DNA of 64,000 nucleotides from Selaginella moellendorffii (lineage: Eukaryota > Streptophyta > Lycopodiopsida > Selaginellales > Selaginellaceae). The notes beneath the pieces were generated by a model. It was not told where the DNA came from. It saw nothing but the letters and a program-made list of their open reading frames with translations, and ran no database searches. The translations under genes and the position numbers were made by a program. Location: NCBI RefSeq assembly GCF_000143415.4, contig NW_003314267.1:2260932-2324931 (forward strand), in the 5' to 3' direction. Below, piece after piece: positions 1 through 11,591 of this stretch. Positions within the stretch are counted from its first letter, which is position 1. The number at the start of each line of letters is the position of its first letter.

Positions 1-411
1 CCCTCGTGAACGGAAGCTGAGAGCCGCAGCTCTCCCGAGAGCCCCGCTCTCTTGACACCCTACCCCTTGGGTCGAGCCCAGCAGGAACAAACTGGACCAG
101 CCAGATGTCAATCAACATGTGGTGTGATTCCCTTAGCCAACCAACAGAGTCAAACCCGAGACCGCTCTGATACCAAATTGGAAAAGGGGGTGCACTCTTG
201 TTCATGGGCCCTTTCCCTCTATATTTGAACCCCATGGATCGTCTCTCAAGTCGTTCCTTTTGGTTGCTTACACTCGTGAACGGAAGCTGAGAGCCGCAGC
301 TCTCCCGAGAGCTCCGCTCTCTTGACACCCTACCCCTCGGGTCGAGCCCAGCGGGAGCAAACTGGACCAGCCAGATGTCAATCAACATGTGGTGTGATTC
401 CCTTAGCCAAC

Positions 412-507
412 CAACAGAGTCAGACCCGAGACCGCTCCGATACCAACAGAGTCAGACCCGAGACCGCTCCGATACCAACAGAGTCAGACCCGAGACCGCT
501 CCGATAC
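412..507 (-). repeat. Three tandem 32-bp copies of the PBS region
   Basis: The 32-bp unit beginning CAACAGAGTCAGACCCGAG occurs at 412, 444 and 476, essentially identical each time. Each copy holds the complement of a tRNA-Met primer-binding site with one change (GATACC next to GCTCC). The older copy at about 142-175 has a single unit, so the amplification happened in only one of the two TRIM units. Confidence 0.85.
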
Positions 508-528
508 CAAATGTAAGCTCCTGAGTTT

Positions 529-583
529 GGACTTCCCGGGAGGTCACCCAGCCCAGTACTATTCAAACCCAAGGACGCTTAAC
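529..583 (-). repeat. 5S rRNA-derived segment inside the LTR
   Basis: On the minus strand this stretch reads GTTAAGCGTCCTTGGG, then AGTACTGGGCTGGGTGACC and TCCCGGGAAGTCC. That matches the box A to box C region of plant 5S rRNA with a few changes. 5S-derived segments in the LTR are the hallmark of Cassandra TRIM elements (family knowledge). Only the internal-promoter half is conserved, so this is not a functional 5S gene. Confidence 0.8.
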
Positions 584-706
584 CCCAAATATCCCAAGAC
601 CCTTAACCGATTGGAAAAGGGGGTGCACTCTTGTTCATGGGCCCTTTCCCTCTATATTTGAACCCCTATGGATCGTCTCTCGAGTCGTTCCCTTTGGTTG
701 CTTACA

Positions 707-1273
707 GCAGTGTTGGTTGGATAAACGAGGTAAGTTGGCAAATTAGAAAGGAAAAATTTGTGGCTTACACTTTCTAGTTTCCTAAATTTGATATAAATAC
801 ATAATAAAAAAACTTATAAGTTTTAGTAAATGAATAAATTATAGCAATATTTTAAATTTAACATAAATTATAATTAATTTATCATAAAAAGTATAAATTT
901 TTATATATATTTTGTATTGTTTTGATTTATGTATCATTTCATGATAATCATTCATAAAGTTTTATTTGGGCTATTAAATTACTATATAAAATTATATTGA
1001 TTTTATATTTTATATTAATATTCAACTTTTCATGGCTTTTGAGAATATAAAAATTTTATGTTGCCAACTAAAATTCTTCGCTGATTGTTCAGTAACAATT
1101 TATATATGTATAGTGCTAGTTATTATTTATATTGAAAATAGAATAATAATATAACATATATTTTAACCAATGCAATTTAAAAACTTCATATTTAAAAAAT
1201 ATAATAGTAATATTTACCATTAAGCTTTTTAAATTTAGCTTTATATATGAATAACTGGCTGGGGGTTTTATAG
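707..1273. other. AT-rich intergenic region upstream of the trihelix gene
   Basis: Very AT-rich sequence with no supportable reading frame. It probably includes the promoter of the following gene. Only short spurious ORFs occur. Confidence 0.6.
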
Positions 1274-1285
1274 TTAGGGTTAGGG
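1274..1285 (+). promoter_or_regulatory. Telo-box-like motif just before the trihelix start codon
   Basis: Two telomere-type repeats (TTAGGGTTAGGG) lie 19 bp before the ATG and run into GGGCTTTATGG. Such telo-boxes are common in plant promoters and 5' leaders of growth-related genes. Similar AGGGTT/AACCCT motifs precede several other genes in this window. Confidence 0.5.
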
Positions 1286-1303
1286 CTTTATGGTGGAGCG
1301 AGG

Positions 1304-2134
1304 ATGGCAACAGCAGCAGCGGGCGAGTACCACAAGAAGCGCAAGCGCGGCAAGAACTGGAGCAACCAGGAGGCGATCCTCCTAATCGAGGCCAAGGACG
1401 CCACCAGCCGCGAAGGTATGGGCGCCTCGGCCAAGTGGCAAGCCGTGGCGGATCACCTCGAGAGCCAGGGCGTGCTGCGCGACGTGGAGCAGTGCCGCAG
1501 CAAATGGGAGAACATGCTGGGCGACTACCGCTCCATCCTGGAGCACGAGAGGCGCGGCTCCTCCTCCTACTTCGCGCTCACCAAGGAGCAAAAGAAGGAC
1601 CTCCGGCTGCCCGCCAAGTTCTCGCAGGATATGTTCCAGCTGCTCCAGCGCACCGTGACGCGCGGCGAGGCGGACATGGACGCTCTCCCCGTCGTCAATG
1701 CCGCGGCTCCTTTCGTCCCCGGGGATAGCTTCTCCAGCGAGGAGGTGCCGGGGCCGGGAGAGACGCCATCGCTCCTCCAGTTCCGCGAGGTTGGATCATC
1801 CGGGACTGGTGCTACTGCTACTGCTACCGCCGATCCCAATCCTCCAGCTCCTCATGCTGCTACTCCGAATGCTGCTGCTGCTACTGCGACCACCAAGAGG
1901 AAGCTTAGATCGATCGCTGCGGAGCCGGGGAGTGGATCGTTTGAGCTGGTTGCCAAGGCCATCTCCGAGTCCCAGGAGAAGATCCTGGCGTTTTTGCAAG
2001 AGCGGGAGGAGAGGAGGATAGAGATCGAGGAGAGGAAGCTGTCGAGGATGGACGAGCTGTTTGAGCTGCTCAGCAACATGGCTCACTCCTGGAAGACGCT
2101 GAGCGAACGGATGCTTGTCAACAGCTCGAGATGA
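1304..2134 (+). CDS. Trihelix (GT-type, Myb/SANT-like) transcription factor
   Basis: Intronless 276-residue protein. A basic start (KKRKRGKNW) leads into a single trihelix domain at about residues 14-105: W of NWSNQEAILLIEAK, W of AKWQAVADHL, and CRSKWENMLGDYR. These are the tryptophan-bearing helices of the plant GT/trihelix DNA-binding fold, with a fourth helix near FSQDMFQLLQ. The middle is Ala/Thr-rich. The C-terminus (about 210-270) is a charged helix likely to form a coiled coil (QEREERRIEIEERKLSRMDELFELL), typical of single-trihelix factors of the ASR3/SH4 type. It should act in the nucleus as a DNA-binding regulator. The start is the first ATG after the telo-box. Subfamily assignment is inference. 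Confidence 0.85.
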   Translation: MATAAAGEYHKKRKRGKNWSNQEAILLIEAKDATSREGMGASAKWQAVADHLESQGVLRDVEQCRSKWENMLGDYRSILEHERRGSSSYFALTKEQKKDLRLPAKFSQDMFQLLQRTVTRGEADMDALPVVNAAAPFVPGDSFSSEEVPGPGETPSLLQFREVGSSGTGATATATADPNPPAPHAATPNAAAATATTKRKLRSIAAEPGSGSFELVAKAISESQEKILAFLQEREERRIEIEERKLSRMDELFELLSNMAHSWKTLSERMLVNSSR

Positions 2135-2613
2135 GCGTCGAGTCTTCTTCTATTTTTTGTTCCCAGTGCCGACACCACTGCGGTAAGTTATGTAGGTCTC
2201 TAACATACAGAATTTTGTCTCCTTTGTCCTCTCACAAACAGTGTTGTGTCACTCCCCCACCGCAAAGTTTTACGTAAATTTCACACCAAAAACTTACTGT
2301 GGAAGTTTTTATGAGAAGAAAATCTGTCGATCTGATTTATTTACAAAAGCTTTTAAGAACTTTCAACCAAACTCACTTCAAAGACTTTCCCAAGAACTTC
2401 AAACAAAGAAGTTTTGTGAGAAACAAAGGTGTGATCTGTGATTGATTTCTGGTTTCACTCCTCATAGAAAAGTCTGACGTACAGATAGAATGAGTAGAAC
2501 TCTTTCTATCTCAACTTCTCCCAAAACTTGAGAAGCTCACGCTTTCGAGAAAAAGAGAAGGAAAATCCGTGGATCTGTGATTGATTGATTGATTTTTCGT
2601 GTTGCTGCCTAAG
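2135..2613. other. Intergenic region between convergent genes
   Basis: The 3' ends of the trihelix gene (+) and the homeodomain gene (-) face each other here. No further gene is visible. Presumably both 3' UTRs lie here. Confidence 0.5.
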
Positions 2614-5415
2614 CTAGCTAGCATTTTCTTCCCTACGCTGCATCTCCTCTTCATCCTCGTCCTCATCTTCGTCCTCGTCCTCCTCATCCTCATCCAAACT
2701 CTCGCGACGAGCAGCTTGATCCTCCTGACTAATGTTCAGATTAAGCCCTGCATGCAGCTGCGGCTGCTGAACCTGAGCCTGAGCCTGCACCTGCTGCTGC
2801 ACCTGCACCTGCATCTGCACCTGCACCTGCTGCTGAATCTGCAGCTGCTGCTGCTGGTTGCTCAAGTTGAGCGCCTTGAGCGCCGCGCGCTGCTTGTCCG
2901 ACTTCTCCCTCCTCTTCGGATCCGCGTAGTAGCGCACGAGCGAGTCCCACTGCTCCTGCGACACATCGCTGGGCCGGCTCGACCCCTGCTCGATCATCCG
3001 CATCACCTTGTGCCGCCGGAAGTTGAGCGCCTTGGCGACCTGCTTCTTGAGAAACGCGTCGTCCAGGCTGCCGCCAACGTACGTGAACTTGGAGTCCATG
3101 TAGTCGCGTATCCGGACCATGCCTTCCTCCGGCTGGAGCGCTATGTGCGGGATGGACACGTCCAAGAAGAGCAGCGCCGAGTGCCGCAAGATCGAGTTCC
3201 ACCATGTCCCGGTTGCTCCAGTCGGCTTCCCGTCGATCAGAGTTACGTTAGTCTTCTCTCCCTCCGCCACCGCCGCCGCTGGCTGCTTGCTTTCTTTCTT
3301 CGATGATGGAGGAGTGGCGAGTGCCTCACACCGGTTCTCAAAACTTTGAGGTGGAATCGCGGCAGTGAATGCTTCCGGCTGCTGCTGCTGCTGCTGCTTC
3401 TTCTGCGAAGACCACACGATCCGAAACTCCTTGTCACTCTCTTCCCCTTCTTGGAGAGACCCCTCGTCGTCGTTGCCGCCGTCGTCGTTTGTGTCGTCCT
3501 CGGTGCTGCTCGAGGATTTGCAGTCTCGATAAGTTTGCTGCTGCTGCTGCTGCTGCTGTTCTTGCCCATGTCCCTGCTGCTGCTGGAAAAATTGCTGCTG
3601 GTACTGTCTAGAGCTACTGGAGAGTGTTAGTTCCTGCCTAGCGGACGAAGAATCCCACACCGGAGCGGGACTTTGCTGCTGGTGGTGTTGCTGGACTTGT
3701 CCGTAAGAAGAGCTTTGCGGTTTCTGGTGATAAAAACTCGGCTGCTCGCTCGCTGGAGCCTGGAATCTACTGTAAGGAGGCACCGCATCGCTGCTGTAAA
3801 ACTCGCCACCGCCGCCACCTCGACCATTGTTATTGCTCGCGGCCCTGTTGTTAAAGTCCGAGGGTGACGAGGAGGAAACTCTGCGAGCTTGACGGGGGAG
3901 AGATGCCGTGGAAGAACACGAACCCGAGTCCATGGCCTGCGAGTCGGACGACGACGATGTCTCAGTGTCCGGTGGCCTCGTCAACCTGTTTACTATCGAG
4001 CGAGCCTTGTTCGCTCCTATTCTTTTCACTACCTCCACAAACAGCGCCTTCAAATCCCGCTCGTAGCTATCCGGGTTGCTCCTCTTGAGTCCCTTGATTA
4101 TGTCACGTATCCTGTTCTTCCTAGTGCTCGCGCCGTGGTGGCTTCTATTCGAGGCTCGACCGTTCAGAGCTGGTGTTGCCGCTGGAACTGGCTGTGGAGG
4201 TGGTGGTGCCTTCCGGATCATCGTACCTCTAGCCTTTTTCTTCCAAGCTTTTCTCGGCGGTGGCTGCTGCTGCTGCTGCTTGCTGTTCCATGCCCTGCTA
4301 TCCGAGATATCCTCACTCTCGGTACTAGCATCGTCTGTGATGGTCTTGGACTCGCTACTTCTATCCTGTAAATCAGTTCCCGGTTGCGTTGGCATCAATG
4401 CCAGCTGATGGTGAGGCCGCCACTCGATCATGTGTGTCTCTGGAACAAGCTCCTGTGAATACCTGAAAAAGCAGAAAAGAAAGAAAAAAAGATTCCAACT
4501 TTGTTAGAATTCACGAGAAAAAGCGAGGAGAAGTATACGTACGCTGGCATCCGAAACTTGTCCGTGAGCCCTGTAGCGGTGGCAGCTGGGTGGTGGTGGT
4601 GGTGGTGGTGTGGCGGCGGCGGTGGTGGTGGAGGAGCCAAGTGGGGGTGGTGAGGAGTTAGCATCAGTGAGCTTTCGTACATTCTCGTATTTAAGTTGAT
4701 GGCGTCGGATGGAAGCCTGAGAGGCTGCCGCATTGGAAAACCTGACATGTAACCTGATAACCAATGAGACGAGAAAACCAACAAGACAGGCAAACAAGAG
4801 AGAAAGGATAAAAAACCCTTGGAGAAACAAGAAAAAAGGACAGGGAGCTCACCACGAAAACGACAGCCAGCTAAACAACTCACGCTTTGGAAACAGTCAA
4901 GCAAAATGAGGAAAGAAAACGAAGAAAATCTAACCCGGGACAAGCAGGACACGGACAAACACACAAAAAAGGAAACGAGAGATTTTTTGTTACCTTGTTG
5001 AGGTTCGGGCTGCGAGAATTCCGGAAGAAACAAGGTCCCGTTTGGAGGTGAAGTTGCGGCGGCGATCTTGGAGGTGGCGTTGGCTTCGTGGTGATGGTGG
5101 TGGTGGTGGTGATGGTGATCGAGCTTGGATCTCTTGCCTTTGGAGTCGACGTCGGTGTCTACCTCGGATTCGCCATCGTTTTGCTGCATCTGCTTTTGCT
5201 TGCGCTTGGCTCGAGCCTTTCGGTTGTGGAACCAGTTGTGGACGTTGGCCTCCGTAACATCACCTTGGCGAGCGAGATCCACGGCGATCTCTTTGATCCG
5301 CTGCTTGTTGATACTGTCGCCCTCCTCCTCGAACAGCCGGACGAGCATCCGGAGCTGCTCCTCGTTCGGTTTCCATCGAACTTTGACGACGGCGGGAGGC
5401 AATTCTTGCAAAGCT

Positions 5416-5446
<31 letters not shown>

Positions 5447-5465
5447 AATGGCTTTCCTCCATCAT
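2614..5465 (-). CDS. WOX13-like homeodomain protein with long polyQ/polyH tail and a transposase-like C-terminal domain
   Basis: Three exons join in phase: 5465-4994, 4753-4543 and 4462-2614, giving 843 residues. After a poly-Gln run, a homeodomain spans about residues 27-93 (RWKPNEEQLRML; helix 3 VHNWFHNRKARAKRKQ). The spacing and the NWFxNRKAR helix resemble the ancient WOX13 (T1) clade more than HD-ZIP or KNOX types. A poly-His run follows. The last exon has a basic segment (RKNRIRDIIKGLKR), long Gln/Ser stretches and a folded-looking C-terminal part: GTWWNSILRHS, then DDAFLKKQVAKALNFRRHKV, then SQEQWDSLVRYYADPKRREK. That last part resembles the DNA-binding region of plant Ptta/En/Spm transposases (Transposase_24). 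An Asp/Glu-rich end precedes the stop. Nuclear function is expected. Clade and the transposase link are inference. Confidence 0.75.
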
Positions 5466-7017
5466 CTTGGGATCTGGTCATTGGAAAACCGAGAAGAAAA
5501 AATCCATCTTTTTGAGTGTGCTTTAAACAACTTGCCTTGCTCAACTCGTTCGCATCCTCAGGCTCCGCATTCTCGGCAGAAAAACTAGGAAGAGAAAACA
5601 AACAAGGAAAAATTCAGTCCGGGATGGCAGAGATCCCCAAAACTCTCCGAAGAACACGAGCAAGAGAAAAAAAATTCTCTTTCTTTTCTCCACGGCCCAA
5701 GAAAGAGAGAATGATACATGATAATGGCCCAGTCTCCTATAGAGGAAGAGAAAAGAAAAGCTGGCCTATATAATAGGATCGAGGGCGTTATCGACGGCAC
5801 CGGCCCACACAAGTGAAAATCCATCACCACGCACAAATGCAGGTTAGAAATCTCATCACACTCCCAGCAGCCGGGCAAAAATTCGCGAGCAAATCCACGA
5901 ATCGCCCACGAAAAGAAAAAGAAGCGAAGAAAACAAACCAAGAACACACCACCCCCACCAAAAAAAATTCATTGTTTTGATTCGAGGGAGAGAAGAGAGG
6001 AAGAGAAAAAAAAAACCCCCAAGCAAAGAGGAGAGAAAAAAAAGGAGACGGTGTGGATGCGTAGCTAACCTGGAAGATTGGCGATCGATCTATCGAATCA
6101 GGCGGCGCCGCCGCCGCTGGTGGCGAGCCCCAATCTTTGCCCCGATCCGCCACGACCCAAGTCACCGAAATTCGATCTCATCTATCCCACAGCCTCGCGA
6201 TTGCGGCGCGGTGGAGAGGAGCTGGCGCTGTGCGTCGGCCATGGCAGCTCTCTGTCGCGCGCGCCACTCTAAGCCGCCATATCCAAGTACTCTACCCGTG
6301 CGGGAATTTGGGCACGGCGATTCCAGGCCAGAATCTCCGCCCATCACGCATTCCGGACCGACGGATGGACGGCATCCACGAGCCGCTTAATGCTAATCAT
6401 GGTTAGCGGCCTGGGCGCTAATTCCAACGTCGGTAAATGGGGCTTTTAACCCCGGGGCAGGTTTAACCGACACCAGCGGTCACTGTCAGGCGTACGAAAG
6501 CGTACACCCGCCGGTCAGCGCGCCGTACCACATTGCATTCATTGTCGCTTATAATCGAGCGCGATTAGCTGCTAATAATCAATCGCGCAGGGACTGCGCA
6601 CGCATTGGCGATTATTTAATCTTTAATTAAACTCTGCGCTTCCATGCTTAACGTGAAAGACATCCAAGCAAGCGATCTATCTGGGTGGTTGTACAGTATG
6701 CGTATGCGATTGGCCAAGTATATTATACATTATATTGTACGAAAGATGGCGTCGCTTTTCCGGTATTTGCCGCTTGGGCGGCCAGCACTCTTTTCCCGAG
6801 TTTGGAATGTGGAATGGGCCCGACATTCATGCAAGAAGCGTTCCTCTTTAAGTACGGACGAGTGTGGGCCATGGCCGAATCTTGTGTGAAGCCGTACAAG
6901 GGCACGAACGTAAATTAGGGCAGAACAGGTCGGCTCTTGATTGACCATGACCATGGCGGCGCCGCTGGTGGAATAAGCGGCGCCGCTGGTTCTCTGCAGC
7001 TCGCGTCTAGGGCTTTT
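5466..7017. other. Divergent intergenic region (homeodomain gene / mannosidase)
   Basis: About 1.5 kb separates two divergently transcribed starts. The left third probably holds 5' UTR exons of the homeodomain gene, as it is polypurine-rich with splice-like motifs. The centre (6400-6600) has no reading frame I would call real. A telo-box-like TAGGGCTTTTATGG runs into the mannosidase start. Confidence 0.45.
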
Positions 7018-9477
<2,460 letters not shown>

Positions 9478-9596
9478 AAGCAAAGTTTTGTGTCCACTAA
9501 CGTTATATTTCCCAAAGGTCTTTACTTAAAGGTGAAAGCCTAATGTATAAAGATCCTATTTAGGGCATATTCCAAGGTTTTAGGGTTCTTAGATTC

Positions 9597-11471
9597 ATGA
9601 GCATTCTCACTCCGCCTTCTTCCCCCGCGCTCTCCTCCGCCTCGGACGATTTTGCTCTCCTCCTCGATTCCGAGCTCGCCGCTGAATCTGCCGACGAAGG
9701 ATCCGAGCCCGCGGCCAACAGGGAGGAAGCGGAAGATCTCGATGACGAGAATGAGGAGAGGTAACGATCATTCTCATCTCAATGTCGGTGCGATGGATAT
9801 TTCTTGGCAGGAGGAAGAGATTACGGCTGGATTCCGCGAGCAATTGTGAGTGGAATCTTTGTTTCTTTGTTAGAATGCGGGCGCTTAGCAAAATTTCTGC
9901 GTGTGCTGTGTGTTTCAGCGAGCTGTCCTCCACATCCCGGATTTATGTGGGGCGTTTGTATACGTTGCGGTGTGCTCAAGCCAAATTCAGAGCCTGGAGG
10001 AAGCGCCAGCAACGTTGCCTTGAAATACATCCATGAGGTAAGAGATTTCGTTGCCAGATCGTTTTTTGGTTCATCCTTCTGGTTTTAGGAGTTTGAGCTT
10101 GCTGGAGATGTTCTAGCTCGTGTTCGTGAAGACGAGCTTCGGCAAGTGTTGGGCAAACGGAAGCTCTTCCTGGTTTTGGATTTGGATCATACTCTACTGA
10201 ACTCTGCGCGCTGGATGGAAGTTTTTCCAGATGAGACGGCTTACCTTGAGCACACCTACATGAATGTTCCGGAAGACAAAATACCAGCATTATCCAATGG
10301 TGCTCCAGGTATCTTACTCCATCTTTCTTTTTTTCTTGTTTCCAGCTTTTGTTCTTTGTATTTCAGCTGTTGCCGGTGTTATTCAACCTGGAGGGGGAGG
10401 ACTGCACCGGATTCACGGCATGCAATTGTGGACAAAGCTGCGGCCTTTCGCTCATAAGTTTCTAGAAGAAGCAAGCAAACTGTTTGAGATGTATGTGTAC
10501 ACAATGGGCGAGAGGATGTACGCTGTGACAATGGCTCATCTCCTTGATCCCACCGGAAAGTTTTTCAAAGGTAGAGTCATCTCGCAACGCGACAGCACTT
10601 GTAGACAGACGAAGGACCTGGACATCGTTCTTGGAGCCGACTCGGCAGTGCTCATCCTTGACGATACAGAAGCGGTACTTATTTCTTAAGTTTCTATCTT
10701 TCGTTTTATTGGGAATGTCTGCTTCCAGGTCTGGCCGAAACATCGAGCCAATCTCATTGTCATGGAGCGATACCATTTCTTCCAGTCAAGCTGCCGGCAA
10801 TTTGGTTTGGAAAACCCGTCTCTTACGAAGGCCGAGAGGGACGAAAGCAAAGACGAAGGCGCGCTAGCAAACGTGCTCAAAGTCTTGCAAAGGATCCACA
10901 GCGACTTTTTCATGGTTTGTTTTAGCTTTTTCGAAAGAGTTTTTTTTTCTGGAAAGCTGCCACTTGCATCACTTTCCTTTCTCTACTGTCGCAGGAAAGC
11001 GATGATTCTCGTTACACTTGCGACGTCCGCGATGTAAGTCATTATCTCTTCGTTCTCTTCGCTGATTCCAACGCTATCCAGATCACCAGCGTCGTCCGGT
11101 CGGAAATACTCTCGGGGTGCAAGCTCGTGTTTAGCCGGATCTTCCCGACCGACTGCCTGGAACCCGAGCTCACTCCACTGTGGAGACTGTGCGTGGATCT
11201 GGGGGCCGAGTGTGTTCTAGCGCACGACGACTCGGTCACTCACGTAGTAGCGCTGGATCGATTCACGGACAAGGCCAAGTGGGCGAAAGAGCACCGAAAG
11301 TTTTTGGTCCATCCGGCGTGGGTGGAAGCAGCGCACTCGCTGTGGAGAAGACCAAACGAGTTGGAATTCCCAGTGCGCGAAGGCCAAACGCGAGCTCCAG
11401 TGTTTACATTTGCAAAGACTGTAAATGTAGAAGTCGAAAGGAATCGGGAAGAGAAAGACCAAACAAACTAG
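9597..11471 (+). CDS. FCP1-like RNA polymerase II CTD phosphatase (CPL3/CPL4 type)
   Basis: Eight exons (9597-9760, 9811-9845, 9919-10037, 10089-10308, 10367-10674, 10729-10914, 10995-11033, 11082-11471) give 486 residues. An acidic N-terminus is followed by CPPHPGFMWGVCIRCG, a cysteine motif found in plant CPL3/4. The HAD-type catalytic domain has the DxDxT signature (LDLDHTLLN), then LRPFAHKFLEEA, YTMGERMYA and ILDDTEAVWPKH. A BRCT domain closes the protein (SGCKLVFSRIFP ... HVVALDRFTDKAKWA ... LVHPAWVEAA). The enzyme removes phosphate from Ser residues of the polymerase II CTD in the nucleus. Its length is close to CPL4 rather than the much longer CPL3. The ATG lies 120 bp after the mannosidase stop and just downstream of a TTTTAGGGTT motif. 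Confidence 0.92.
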
Positions 11472-11591
11472 AACGATGAAATAGCTTGTGAGTGATATAG
11501 AATATTCGAAGTATGACTGGAATATTCTTTTATTTTTTGTGTGTCTTTGTGTTAGATCTAGGGTTCATCAATCTGCGGTGCTGGGGGAGCT

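Larger units (their letters stand above)
3..706 (-). mobile_element. Cassandra-like TRIM retroelement, tandem and partly deleted
   Basis: Read on the minus strand, a short LTR (706 to 512, about 195 bp) opens with TGTAAGC and closes with the inverse GCTTACA. Two bases later comes a primer-binding site of the initiator tRNA-Met type (TGGTATCGGAGC, 509-498). An internal part of about 240 bp follows (511-273), then a second LTR copy (272 to about 175) that has lost about 100 bp including the 5S-like segment. Next come another PBS (TGGTATCAGAGC) and a second internal part (to position 3). The two units repeat with a 270-bp offset (CTCGTGAACGGAAG at 3 and 273). No coding sequence is present, as expected for a TRIM. 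LTR-internal-LTR-internal order suggests tandem insertion or unequal recombination. The outer end is cut by the window edge. Confidence 0.8.

Noticed and set aside
529-583. A functional 5S rRNA gene
   Set aside because: Only the internal half matches; the 5' and 3' ends of 5S rRNA are absent and it lies inside an LTR.
2741-3205. 154-residue ORF on the minus strand rich in Ala/Gly
   Set aside because: Shadow frame of the homeodomain gene's repetitive last exon.
5977-6390. 137-residue plus-strand ORF
   Set aside because: Arg/Lys-rich low-complexity translation of polypurine leader DNA; no recognisable domain.
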